Of a stretch of 64,000 bases of DNA, positions 20,769 to 28,387 are shown in pieces. Each line of letters opens with the position of its first letter. Within the stretch, counting starts at the first letter, position 1. Source of the stretch: Flavobacterium agricola. GTDB taxonomy: Bacteria; Bacteroidota; Bacteroidia; Flavobacteriales; Flavobacteriaceae. The DNA is taken from contig NZ_CP081495.1 of the NCBI RefSeq assembly GCF_025919725.1, forward strand, positions 434,001 through 498,000, in the 5' to 3' direction. A model generated the notes under the pieces. The model was not told where the DNA came from. It saw only the letters and a program-made list of their open reading frames with translations, and ran no database searches. Made by a program: the position numbers and the translations under genes.

Positions 20769-20969
20769 GTTTGTGGAGCCGCTGAGAGCACAAATATTGA
20801 ATGTCCTAGAAAATGGTGTAAATTTAAAATCTTCTTAAGTGCTGTAAAATAAGGGTTTTCGTGTTTTTTGTAATGTTTCTAATTTCTGACTTTCTTAGTA
20901 GATTTAGTTTTTGTGTGCAAAGTGTGTGCAAATTTGTATTTTTGTTTTATAATACAAAAGCAAGTTAAA
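20769..20969. other. Left prophage boundary region, no gene
   Basis: Two hundred bases lie between the last chromosomal terminator and the integrase. The attachment-site core should lie here, because integrase genes usually adjoin attL. The segment GTGGAGCCGCTGAGAGCAC at about 20774 is the only GC-rich piece and might be part of it. The other attachment site is outside the window, so no direct repeat can be confirmed. Confidence 0.4.
20910..20944 (+). promoter_or_regulatory. Putative Bacteroidetes-type promoter of the integrase
   Basis: TTTG at 20910-20913 and TATTTTTG at 20937-20944 match the -33 TTTG and -7 TAnnTTTG boxes of Bacteroidetes sigma-A promoters with a 23-base gap. The integrase ATG at 20970 is 25 bp downstream. 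Assigned by motif and position only. Confidence 0.45.
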
Positions 20970-22291
20970 ATGTCTGCAATATCCTTTTCATTTCGATCTA
21001 CAAAAGAAATAGCTCCTTTAGAAATACGATTATCATATCGTATCAAAGGAGATAAAAATCCAAAATCTTTTTACACTAGATCGAGAATTGAAGTTGATAA
21101 AAAATATTGGGATGAGTTTCATTTCAAATCTGACTTTCCAAACTATAAGGATATTGAAAAGCAAAACTGGGTTAAAGAAATAAAAGCAAAACAACATAGT
21201 ATTAATGTTGAAATTGAAAATATAAAAACCTATCTACTATCTGCTTTTAATTCAGTTCCACAATCAAAACTTATTGATGTGGTTAATAAAAAATGGCTTG
21301 AAGATCAAATTGAGTTATATTATAATCCAGTATCTAATATAGAAGATGAAGTGGGATCTGAAATCCCCAAAGACTTAATTAGCTATATAGATTTTTATAT
21401 TGATTATCGCAAAAACGAAATGAAGCTAACATCAGTTAAAAAATACAATGTAGTTAAGCATAAGTTGGAGCGTTTCGAAAAAAAAAAAGAAAGAAGAAAA
21501 TTTTAATCAAGGATATAAACGAAGATTTCAAAAAAGAATGGGTTAAGTTTTTAATTCAAGAAAACTATTCAGCTAATACGATGCAGCGTGAGTTAGTGGC
21601 CATAAAGACTTTTTGTAAACACGCTAAATACTTAGGATTGGAAGTAAGCCATCAATTGGATAATTTAAGGCTTGATCGCGTTAGAATCGATAAGATTTAT
21701 TTAACCTTAGAAGATATTGATAAAATCGAATCCATTGAAGAAACTGAATTGTCTGAAAGTTTACAAAATGCAAAAGACTGGTTAATTATAAGTTGTTTTA
21801 CCGGGCAACGAGTTTCAGATTTTATGAGATTTAATTCCTCTATGATAAGAATTGAAGATGGTATAAAATATATAGAGTTTACACAACAAAAAACTTCTAA
21901 GAAGATGACACTACCGTTACATCCAAAAGTTATCGAAATATTAGATAAAAGAGGAGGTGAGTTTCCTTATAAGATTTCAGACCAAAAGTATAATGATTTT
22001 ATAAAGGTAGTATGTAAAACTGCAGGTTTGAATCAATCAACTTCTGGTAGTAAAGTTGTAGATGTTGATGGAAAAGGTAAGTACAGAAAACAAGAGGGTG
22101 TTTATGAAAAATGGGAGTTAGTAACTTCTCATATCGGCAGAAGATCTTTTGCTACTAATTTCTACGGAACAATACCAACAACGTACTTGATATACGCTAC
22201 TGGGCATAGTTCCGAAAGTGAATTTTTAAATTACATAGGAAAGAGTAATAAAGATTTAGCAAAAGAATTATTCAATTATTTTAAAATTTAA
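20970..22291 (+). pseudogene. int: Phage tyrosine recombinase (integrase), reading frame split at an A11 run
   Basis: About 440 residues are encoded in two frames. The first (ATG 20970, MSAISFSFRSTKE) holds the N-terminal arm-binding and SAM-like domains common in Bacteroidetes integrases. It ends at KKKERRKF in an A11 run (21478-21488). The second frame continues ILIKDINEDFKKEWVKFLIQ and holds the catalytic domain: Arg in TGQRVSDF, HIGRR, and the final TGHSSESEFLNYIG with the nucleophilic Tyr. One more A, or a -1 ribosomal slip, joins the two. The gene marks the left end of the prophage. A longer frame starting at 20913 has an unlikely Cys-rich start. Confidence 0.88.
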
Positions 22292-22360
22292 AAAAAAAAT
22301 ATTATTTTAAAAGCGTGGTAAAACACTCTTTTTCATATTGCATTTAGATTTTGGTAAAAA

Positions 22361-22392
22361 AATACCCGGAATAAGTCCGGGTATATTTTTTA
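22361..22392 (+). terminator. Terminator after the integrase
   Basis: ATACCCGGA and TCCGGGTAT form a 9-bp stem with a 5-base loop, preceded by A and followed by a T-run. It lies between the integrase and the convergent unknown gene and could serve both. Confidence 0.88.
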
Positions 22393-22435
22393 TCATATAA
22401 ATATATGGCTAAGTCAGCGCATACGTTTTTATACT

Positions 22436-22996
22436 TTACAAGTTGGGTAATATGTTATTAACTATCTCATTAACTATGTCTTGATCAGTTAACTTTTGGT
22501 TAAAATATTTTTTATTTTTTAAAAGTATTATGCTTGTCGTTTTTATAGTTACATAATCAAAATCTTTTGGGTTTAAATACCTATTACAATATCTATAATA
22601 TATCCTATATTTGATAGTGTTTCTTACAGTATTATCTATATTAATATTATTTGAGTTTAGTTTTATATCTAACTCTTCTTCAGTTGGAGCTCCAAGAAAG
22701 CCGAATGAAATATCTCTTTTTTCTTGAAGTAACTCTAAAGAAATTGATAATACAGTGTTTAAGATTTTAAGAAAATTAAAAATGTTGGCTTCTGTAATGC
22801 CAACATTCTTAAAATTGAATCTTTTATTTGAAAGTCTGTGTCTTTTTTGATAAAACTTTACTACGTAAACATCGTATTTAAAGATACAGACTTCTACAAT
22901 ATATACTACTTGAAAATTATCTGTGAAACGATAAAATATCTTGTCCTTACTTTTATGTGATCTAACATAATCAAATTTATCAGGTATTTTATTCAT
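22436..22996 (-). CDS. Prophage protein of unknown function
   Basis: A 186-residue protein, rich in Lys, Asn, Tyr and Phe, with no signal peptide or membrane span. The N-terminal half looks like alternating strands (YRFTDNFQVVYIVEVCIFKYDVYVVKFYQKR) and the C-terminal half looks helical. It starts 3 bp after the stop of a 54-residue ORF on the same strand, so the two are probably one transcript. Family not recognised. The position between integrase and XRE regulator is typical for superinfection exclusion or other lysogen genes, but this is inference. Confidence 0.65.
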   Translation of the reverse strand: MNKIPDKFDYVRSHKSKDKIFYRFTDNFQVVYIVEVCIFKYDVYVVKFYQKRHRLSNKRFNFKNVGITEANIFNFLKILNTVLSISLELLQEKRDISFGFLGAPTEEELDIKLNSNNINIDNTVRNTIKYRIYYRYCNRYLNPKDFDYVTIKTTSIILLKNKKYFNQKLTDQDIVNEIVNNILPNL

Positions 22997-22999
22997 CGA

Positions 23000-23164
23000 C
23001 TATAAATCTAATACTAAATATTTATAAGCACTAGATCTGTCTTTGATAACTTCTTCTTCCGTTAGAGTAACTATTTTATGAGTTACAGTTTTATTTTGAA
23101 CAATACTACTGGTAGAAACGTCTAGCTTTCTACTAGTTTTTCTAGGTAATTTCGAGTTGAACAT
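23000..23164 (-). CDS. Small basic prophage protein, 54 residues
   Basis: The minus strand reads MFNSKLPRKTSRKLDVSTSS and then a helical, acidic second half ending in YKYLVLDL. It lies 3 bp upstream of the 186-residue gene on the same strand. The Lys/Arg-rich first 15 residues suggest nucleic-acid or protein binding. No family is recognised, and support is only the open frame, the tight spacing and codon use. Confidence 0.5.
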   Translation of the reverse strand: MFNSKLPRKTSRKLDVSTSSIVQNKTVTHKIVTLTEEEVIKDRSSAYKYLVLDL

Positions 23165-23506
23165 TTTTGTGGAATTTTAGTTAGTCTTTTTCTATAAAAC
23201 TTTACACATTTATAACTAATAAATAAGTGATTTATTATGTCATAATATGTGTTACATTGTCATATTCTTGACAAATATACTATTAAAAATAATATTTGCA
23301 ATTGTTAATAACTTTTTTTTATGTATTTAGAAGTGTAATGAATAAAGGACTTTAGATGTTGAAAACTTTTATATAAGGCTGTTTGGCTGCTGTTCGTATA
23401 TTAGTCTGGTATAGATACACTTAGGGATGAATTATGTTAGATTATATAATAATCATGAAAAATTGTATATAATTTTCTTTAAAAATTGTATTTCTGAATT
23501 CACTGA
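23165..23506. other. Gene-free AT-rich stretch in the lysogeny region
   Basis: About 340 bases without a convincing reading frame on either strand. The right end holds the terminator of the XRE gene. The left end presumably holds the promoter of the minus-strand 54-aa/186-aa pair. Nothing else is seen. Confidence 0.5.
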
Positions 23507-23537
23507 TAAAAAAAGGAAGCTAAAACAGCTTCCTTTC
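23507..23537 (-). terminator. Terminator of the XRE regulator gene
   Basis: On the minus strand GGAAGCT and AGCTTCC pair around GTTTT and are followed by seven T. This lies immediately after the stop of the XRE gene. Confidence 0.88.
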
Positions 23538-23774
23538 TTATTTTTTATAAAACATTTTATCTTCAATCCCAAAAATAAAATTTGCGTTTACTTTGAATAA
23601 ATCGCAAGTTTTTTGAATTTGTACGGTTGTGAAGTGATTTACCCCTCTGTTAATTTTTCCAATAGTTTCTGGCGACATTTCAATTTTACGACAAAAGTCT
23701 GTTTTATTTTTGACAGCTTTCATTGAAATGAGTTCTTCTATTACGGCCATCATTTTTTTATCACATTCGTGCAT
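23538..23774 (-). CDS. XRE-family HTH regulator, 78 residues
   Basis: A short protein consisting almost entirely of a helix-turn-helix of the Cro/CI type: IEELISMKAVKNKTDFCRKI, then EMSPETIGKINRG as the recognition region, then the scaffold helices TVQIQKTCDLFKVNANFIFG. The C-terminal FIFGIEDKMF is the usual end of this domain in Bacteroidetes phages. It is downstream of the two secreted-protein genes on the same strand and has its own strong terminator. It probably regulates the lysogeny genes. Confidence 0.85.
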   Translation of the reverse strand: MHECDKKMMAVIEELISMKAVKNKTDFCRKIEMSPETIGKINRGVNHFTTVQIQKTCDLFKVNANFIFGIEDKMFYKK

Positions 23775-23798
23775 ACAAATTTTATGTAATTTCAGTTT

Positions 23799-25301
23799 TT
23801 AATTAATCGTTGGCTCTGTTTTAGTTACTTCCCCATTTTCATCAATAAAGATTCTTATTATTCTCGGAGAAAGCTCTTTTCTTTTAACTGCAGGGTGTGG
23901 ATGCGGTACTTCGATATTGATATTCTGAGTTATTTCTATTTGATTTTTTTCATTTCTTTCATTTGTTACTTTTGCTCTTTCTACGTCTTTAATTAGCGCT
24001 TTATTATTTAAATAAACACTCAATACGGTAGAATTTGGCAATACGTGATTAACAATTACAAAATCATTACCATTTTCACGTTCAATAACTTTGTATCTAG
24101 CCTGAGACAAAAAAGGTGTTAACATTTTTGGTTTTGAATCAATCAGTAAACTAATATGCTTCATCTTTTCTGGCATTGATTGATTGTATTTACCTCCAAT
24201 TATAATATATTTTTCACCGCCCTCTAAGAATTCAGCAGTTGGAAAATCTATTTTAGGTATGTCACGCATAAGAACTCTATTTGTTCTTAAGTCTAAAACA
24301 AATTTATCGCGATTCATTTGAGTACCTACAACCAATGGGTACGAAAACTTTTCTATTGATTTCAGATAGTTTATTTCGCTTGTTAAATCTTTTCCTTGGC
24401 TGTATATAAATAATTCGTTTTGTCCTAAATCATTTTTCTGTCTATAAGCTCCTACATAATAAACTCCGTCAACAATTATGAAATCAAAAATGTAAGCAGC
24501 ATTTATTGAGGTAGGTAGTAATGTTTCTTTTGTTTCAATATTGTATAATTCTGCTACACCATTATTGATTAATACTGCATGATTGTTTTTAATAAGATTT
24601 ATTGAAGAGTATTTAAAGGGTATAATCTCTTTTTCATTCGCGAAGTCATAATATCCATAATTTACACCGTCTTTACTACCAACAATTTTTTGATCATCAA
24701 TATTAACATAATTACCGCCAAAGAAGTTTTCGTTATGTTTAAACTTAATACCATACTTTTCCTTTCCTTTAGTATCTATAACAAAATATTCATTGTCTGT
24801 ATAAGCTATACTTTCAAGGCTTTTATTAAATGGATTTATAAATCTATATTTAAAATCAATAACTATATTTCCATCTTTGTCTATAGCACCAATATAGTTT
24901 CCAGATTTAACAAAGTACAGTTCTAAATTTTCTGATTTTTTGGAATAATAGTAATTATAGTTTGGAGTTTGAGTTGTGTTATTTACTAAATCCTCTATCA
25001 CCAATCCTGATAATTCTGTAGGTACAAAACCACCACCATCATTAAAACCTATTTGTTTTGTAGCATATATTAATTTGCCACTTGATGTTAGGTCTATGAA
25101 AAAAGTTTTTTTGTTATCAAAGGATTTTAGTTCTATACCATCACTATCTAGAATTAATTTGTTTTGAGCATTTTTTTTATTAGTTGCTAGATAGTAATTG
25201 CTTTTTTTTTCTAAATCATATTTCTTTTCGTATTTATCAATTTGTCCGTAAGATGTTATTGATAGTATAAGTAAAAAAAATGTTGATAGTGTTTTTTTCA
25301 T
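23799..25301 (-). CDS. Secreted WG-repeat-like protein, probable lysogenic-conversion cargo
   Basis: A 500-residue protein with signal peptide MKKTLSTFFLLILSITSYGQ. The body has repeated strand-turn units of the form GxIDKDGNIVIDFKYRFINPF and GYYDFANEKEIIPFKYSSI, resembling WG/KWG beta-repeats of bacterial surface proteins. The last 15 residues (IIRIFIDENGEVTKTEP) look like a TonB-C-type strand pair. It sits between the XRE gene and another secreted-protein gene within the prophage lysogeny block. This is where phages often carry genes expressed by the lysogen. Function unknown. Confidence 0.7.
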   Translation of the reverse strand: MKKTLSTFFLLILSITSYGQIDKYEKKYDLEKKSNYYLATNKKNAQNKLILDSDGIELKSFDNKKTFFIDLTSSGKLIYATKQIGFNDGGGFVPTELSGLVIEDLVNNTTQTPNYNYYYSKKSENLELYFVKSGNYIGAIDKDGNIVIDFKYRFINPFNKSLESIAYTDNEYFVIDTKGKEKYGIKFKHNENFFGGNYVNIDDQKIVGSKDGVNYGYYDFANEKEIIPFKYSSINLIKNNHAVLINNGVAELYNIETKETLLPTSINAAYIFDFIIVDGVYYVGAYRQKNDLGQNELFIYSQGKDLTSEINYLKSIEKFSYPLVVGTQMNRDKFVLDLRTNRVLMRDIPKIDFPTAEFLEGGEKYIIIGGKYNQSMPEKMKHISLLIDSKPKMLTPFLSQARYKVIERENGNDFVIVNHVLPNSTVLSVYLNNKALIKDVERAKVTNERNEKNQIEITQNINIEVPHPHPAVKRKELSPRIIRIFIDENGEVTKTEPTIN

Positions 25302-25373
25302 AATTTATATAATTTTGTATGCATAGTTATTCTATAATCAAATCTTTATAGCTTATGCTTCCATCTTTCATAA

Positions 25374-26357
25374 TTATTTTGTGTTTTGAAATGAGGTAAC
25401 TATCCCGTCTTTTAAATAAACATATTGATTAGAATAGACATATTGTTTTCGCTCACCATTAATATTTTCGCTTTCATTAATCCTGTCTGGTTTTCCCCAA
25501 GAAAGCAATAATTCTTCTTCTGTAAATCCAATCTTTATATTTGACTCGCAAATTAACTCCCAATTATCATCAATTCCTTTATAGTTGTTTTTAGGATTTT
25601 CTATAGACAGATACTTCTCCATATAATCATAAGTCGAATTAATAAAATCAATTGAAGAAACATTTGTTCCACATGTGTAAAAATCTATCTGCTTTGTATT
25701 ACCTTCTTCGTCTTTGACAACAGCTCTTATGGGTTTTTTTTCACTTCCTGCACCAATTTCAACTACTTTAACCTTTTTAAATTTTTTATCCCCCACAGGG
25801 AATTTGGCATAAAGCTCTTTATTTAAATATTTAGTTTTAAAATCATCTATTTCTTTTGCGTAAACAACGTCAGGTAAGCCTCTGTTGCGCCACGTATCGC
25901 TATTCCAATCTTCTTTACTGTTTTGTGTCTTGAAACTTAATTTATGTTCAATTACAAAAGAACTATCAATTTGCTTGAGAATTACATACGTATCTTCAAA
26001 ATAACTTTCCTTCCTGTCTTCAATTTTTATGATTTCAAAAACCTTGCCTGCAACATCCTTGTATTTGATCGATTTTTTTTCAAATCTATTTTTCTTAATT
26101 TGGGAAATTGTGTAGTAGTTGTCATACGAGTAGTTGCTTTTTATTTTATACTCATCATTAGGAAAGTAAAATTTCATTCCAGGTTTATAATCATGTAAAG
26201 GAATAAAATCGCACCCACCAAGCTTTTCTCTTAAAATTATATCTTCTTCTTTTTTTTCTCTTTTAATATTTTTCTGTTCTTTATTTATGTTCACATCATA
26301 TTGCGAAAATGCATTAAACGAAAGGAAATATAATCCTATTAAAAACAATTTCTTCAT
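25374..26357 (-). CDS. Secreted protein with BamE/SmpA-like C-terminus, prophage-borne
   Basis: A 327-residue protein with signal peptide MKKLFLIGLYFLSFNAFSQ. The central part is Lys/Asp-rich without a known domain. The C-terminal 60 residues fit the pattern of small BamE/SmpA-like modules: IKIGFTEEELLLSWGKPDRI followed by KQYVYSNQYVYLKDGIVTSFQ. It is 21 bp downstream of the S24 repressor stop on the same strand and so is probably co-transcribed with it in the lysogen. Together with the next secreted gene it looks like lysogenic-conversion cargo. Confidence 0.7.
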   Translation of the reverse strand: MKKLFLIGLYFLSFNAFSQYDVNINKEQKNIKREKKEEDIILREKLGGCDFIPLHDYKPGMKFYFPNDEYKIKSNYSYDNYYTISQIKKNRFEKKSIKYKDVAGKVFEIIKIEDRKESYFEDTYVILKQIDSSFVIEHKLSFKTQNSKEDWNSDTWRNRGLPDVVYAKEIDDFKTKYLNKELYAKFPVGDKKFKKVKVVEIGAGSEKKPIRAVVKDEEGNTKQIDFYTCGTNVSSIDFINSTYDYMEKYLSIENPKNNYKGIDDNWELICESNIKIGFTEEELLLSWGKPDRINESENINGERKQYVYSNQYVYLKDGIVTSFQNTK

Positions 26358-26377
26358 AATATATAGTAGTTTTTGGT

Positions 26378-27013
26378 TTACATCTCTATTTTCCCAATAT
26401 ATCTAACTTGTAAAATAGCCACAATGCTATCTATAGGCATATCTATTGGTTCATAATCTTTATTTCTACTTTCTAATAAAACATAACCTTCTTTAGGATG
26501 CTTCTTTAGATACTTAACCATGCGTTGCTCTTTTGTAATAATTAAGTATTTCATACCATAATTAAAAAAAGACCAGTCTTTTATAAACTTATATGCTACA
26601 CGGTCGCCATTTGAAATTTCAGGATACATAGAGTGGCCAAACGTTGGAAATGCAACATCTGCATCAACATTTACAGGTATTTGCATATAACCATCTGGAG
26701 ACTGCCCAGATATAACACCATCATCAAGAAAAGCAGCATCGCCGGCACTAACATTTATGTTATAGAACGGTACTGTTTTGAAAAGAGTGGTTTGTGGTTC
26801 ATTGTTATCACTTTCGAAATTATTTTCGTTTGATTGTTCGTTTATTTGCTTTGTAAAAGCATCAAGTTCTAGCTTGCTTAATGATTTTCTTTTTAAAGCC
26901 ATCCTCAGTTGATCTCCATTCATAGAAATGATTTTTCCTAAATCCTCAAATGTCAACTTCTTATCTTTTTTATATTTCTCTATTGTAGAGTATGATTCAT
27001 CAAATTTATTCAT
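26378..27013 (-). CDS. Phage repressor: HTH plus LexA-like S24 autopeptidase
   Basis: A 211-residue repressor. The N-terminal 55 residues form an HTH (LTFEDLGKIISMNGDQLRMALKR) and a linker follows to about residue 80. The C-terminal S24 domain has the self-cleavage site Ala90-Gly91 in VSAGDAAF, the catalytic Ser128 in GHSMYPEISNGD and the Lys167 of the dyad in RMVKYL. RecA-stimulated self-cleavage is therefore expected, making the prophage SOS-inducible. It is divergent from the early genes, and palindromic operator-like sites lie in the gap. Codon use matches the neighbouring genes. Confidence 0.93.
   Translation of the reverse strand: MNKFDESYSTIEKYKKDKKLTFEDLGKIISMNGDQLRMALKRKSLSKLELDAFTKQINEQSNENNFESDNNEPQTTLFKTVPFYNINVSAGDAAFLDDGVISGQSPDGYMQIPVNVDADVAFPTFGHSMYPEISNGDRVAYKFIKDWSFFNYGMKYLIITKEQRMVKYLKKHPKEGYVLLESRNKDYEPIDMPIDSIVAILQVRYIGKIEM
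26815..26828. promoter_or_regulatory. Operator-like palindrome inside the repressor gene
   Basis: CGAAATTATTTTCG is identical to the core of the palindrome at 27051-27070, and the match extends over CGAAATTATTTTCGTTT. It lies in the linker region of the repressor gene (residues NNFE). It may be a third binding site or a coincidence of codon use. Confidence 0.35.
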
Positions 27014-27050
27014 CTTTCTTATTATTTAGAATAAATACAAATTATAGCAA

Positions 27051-27100
27051 AAACGAAATTATTTTCGTTTAAACTTTGTCAAACGAAAATTTGTTCGCAT
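27051..27100. promoter_or_regulatory. Putative repressor operators in the divergent promoter region
   Basis: AAACGAAATTATTTTCGTTT (27051-27070) is a palindrome of two 8-base arms around TTAT. A second, imperfect copy, AAACGAAAATTTGTTCGCAT, is at 27081-27100, 30 bases away. They sit between the divergent repressor and early genes, where a CI-type repressor must bind. Assigned by symmetry and position. Confidence 0.65.
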
Positions 27101-27269
27101 ATTTGTATCAACAACGTAAAACATTTGTAAAGTATTATAACAAATATACTGCTTTTTTATTTCACGCTCATTGACATAATGGTAAAAATAGAAGTCTGGT
27201 AAAGCCGAGGGTAGCTATACCTCCTGAGGGTCGGTTGAAAGGATTAAAAATAGTAGCCTTTGCAAAGAA

Positions 27270-27338
27270 ATGATAAACGGTCCAATACCGACAAAGGCAC
27301 AAAAAGCTAAAAAATTATTAAAAAGTGAATTAAAATGA
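27270..27338 (+). CDS. Possible 22-residue leader peptide
   Basis: ATG 27270 opens a frame reading MINGPIPTKAQKAKKLLKSE and stops in TGA that overlaps the ATG of the next gene. The overlap suggests translational coupling to the HTH gene. It is very short, so support is weak. Confidence 0.3.
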   Translation: MINGPIPTKAQKAKKLLKSELK

Positions 27339-27541
27339 TTAACAAAAAAAAGAGGGTAGTAACCATCAAAGGGTTATGCGAAATTATGGGATGCTCAAGA
27401 CAAACTTACTATATAAAGTATAAGCATCAATTAGATCCAATTCCTAATAAGTTAGGGCGCATTTTTTATTTAGAAAGTCAGGTTCTTGAACTTAACAAAA
27501 GAGAGCAAGAAGCACGAAACGAAGTTCACGTCATATGCTAA
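27335..27541 (+). CDS. Early-gene HTH protein, 68 residues (Cro/excisionase position)
   Basis: A small DNA-binding protein with HTH pattern VTIKGLCEIMGCSRQTYYIK followed by a wing-like stretch NKLGRIFYLES. This is the layout of MerR-like excisionase/helix-turn-helix domains. It is the first substantial gene on the early strand opposite the S24 repressor, so it may act as Cro-like regulator or excisionase; sequence cannot tell which. It overlaps the next small ORF by 7 bases. Confidence 0.72.
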   Translation: MINKKKRVVTIKGLCEIMGCSRQTYYIKYKHQLDPIPNKLGRIFYLESQVLELNKREQEARNEVHVIC

Positions 27542-27663
27542 TTGATTATATCGATATAATTCTAATTGTATGCTCTTTAGGAGTAATGCTTATAGGGTTA
27601 ATCAATTTATTCAAATGGGTAATAAAGAAGGTTAATTGGTTAAACAGAAAATTTAATCAATAA
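27535..27663 (+). CDS. Small membrane protein, 42 residues
   Basis: ATG 27535 overlaps the end of the HTH gene. The product MLIDYIDIILIVCSLGVMLI continues with a short hydrophobic stretch and a basic tail KWVIKKVNWLNRKF. It would be a single-span membrane peptide with its positive end in the cytosol. The overlap and clean hydrophobic profile support it; function unknown. Confidence 0.5.
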   Translation: MLIDYIDIILIVCSLGVMLIGLINLFKWVIKKVNWLNRKFNQ

Positions 27664-27664
27664 A

Positions 27665-27690
27665 AAACCAGCATTGCAGTGCTGGTTTAA
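27665..27690 (-). terminator. Hairpin with T-tract on the minus strand
   Basis: ACCAGCA and TGCTGGT pair around TTGCAG. On the plus strand it is followed by TTTAAAAAAA, on the minus strand by a run of six T. It therefore ends transcription better from right to left, toward the repressor, or attenuates early transcription. Confidence 0.45.
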
Positions 27691-27734
27691 AAAAAGAGCT
27701 GAGCGGCTCAAATGTATAACACAATAAAAAAATT

Positions 27735-27932
27735 ATGTCACACAGATTTTCTAAAACAAAGGTAACAAACTATTCTTCAAAATTATTATTAGTAAAGATT
27801 ATTCTTAAGGATATAGATAAACGAATCGCAAAAGGAGAGTCGATTATAAGTCAATTACTAATAGCAAAAACTCTTGAGTTACCAGCCTTTAACCAAATGG
27901 TCGAAAAAGTTTTAGAAACTCAAAAAAACTAA
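27735..27932 (+). CDS. Small early phage protein, 65 residues
   Basis: A basic helical protein starting MSHRFSKTKVTNYSSKLLLV, with an amphipathic second half (SQLLIAKTLELPAFNQMVEK). Its stop codon overlaps the ATG of the next small gene (TAATG). No family recognised. Confidence 0.6.
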   Translation: MSHRFSKTKVTNYSSKLLLVKIILKDIDKRIAKGESIISQLLIAKTLELPAFNQMVEKVLETQKN

Positions 27933-28081
27933 TGCTTATGAAAACATTTATGATTATTGGCAAGACACAAGGTGTCTATGTTGAGTACACAAAGCAAGCG
28001 GTTACAGCAACTGCAGCTAAAGCTTTAGGTAAAACATTGGGATTAACTAAAATCATGGTAAAGGAGGTGAGTAATGATTAA
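27932..28081 (+). CDS. Small early phage protein, 49 residues
   Basis: The frame reads MLMKTFMIIGKTQGVYVEYT and ends KIMVKEVSND. It overlaps the preceding gene by one base and the following gene by eight bases, a chain typical of phage early operons. It resembles no named family. A second ATG two codons later is an alternative start. Confidence 0.55.
   Translation: MLMKTFMIIGKTQGVYVEYTKQAVTATAAKALGKTLGLTKIMVKEVSND
28062..28070 (+). promoter_or_regulatory. Strong Shine-Dalgarno-like site, AGGAGGTGA
   Basis: AGGAGGTGA lies at optimal distance before ATG 28074 and inside the preceding reading frame. Such full anti-SD complementarity is rare in Bacteroidetes genes, where translation usually starts without it. 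Confidence 0.5.
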
Positions 28082-28385
28082 GAATTTTATTAACTATCTG
28101 AAAGAGATTGATGTTTTTGAAGATAGAATAGAAGGTTTCGATACTTGGGATACCGAGATATTTTTCAACGATTTATGCTTTCAAATCGATTTCAATTTTA
28201 AGATGAATAAAGTTGTTGTATTGGTTTGGCAAAATATAAATGATGATGAAGTTCAAATCGACTTACCTGATGATGATTTGGAAAAGTTAGTCGGGTACTT
28301 AGAAACCTTAGAGCCTGATAATGAATGTGAAGTAATACCTAGTTATTACGATTATTACGGAGTTAAACCTGAATATTTTATTTAA
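28074..28385 (+). CDS. Acidic early phage protein, 103 residues
   Basis: A strongly acidic protein (many Asp and Glu, e.g. NINDDEVQIDLPDDDLEKLV) with aromatic residues at the ends. No domain is recognised. It lies 2 bp before recT in the early operon. Strongly acidic small phage proteins are sometimes DNA mimics that block host nucleases, but nothing specific supports that here. Confidence 0.65.
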   Translation: MIKNFINYLKEIDVFEDRIEGFDTWDTEIFFNDLCFQIDFNFKMNKVVVLVWQNINDDEVQIDLPDDDLEKLVGYLETLEPDNECEVIPSYYDYYGVKPEYFI

Positions 28386-28387
28386 TT

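Noticed and set aside
20774..20792. tRNA or tmRNA 3' end as attachment site (GTGGAGCCGCTGAGAG...)
   Set aside because: It resembles the end of a tRNA acceptor stem, but no T-arm, anticodon arm or matching 5' strand is present, and the second attachment site is outside the window.
28074..28385. Anti-restriction DNA-mimic protein
   Set aside because: The acidity fits, but many small phage proteins are acidic and no motif of Ocr, ArdA or similar families is seen.
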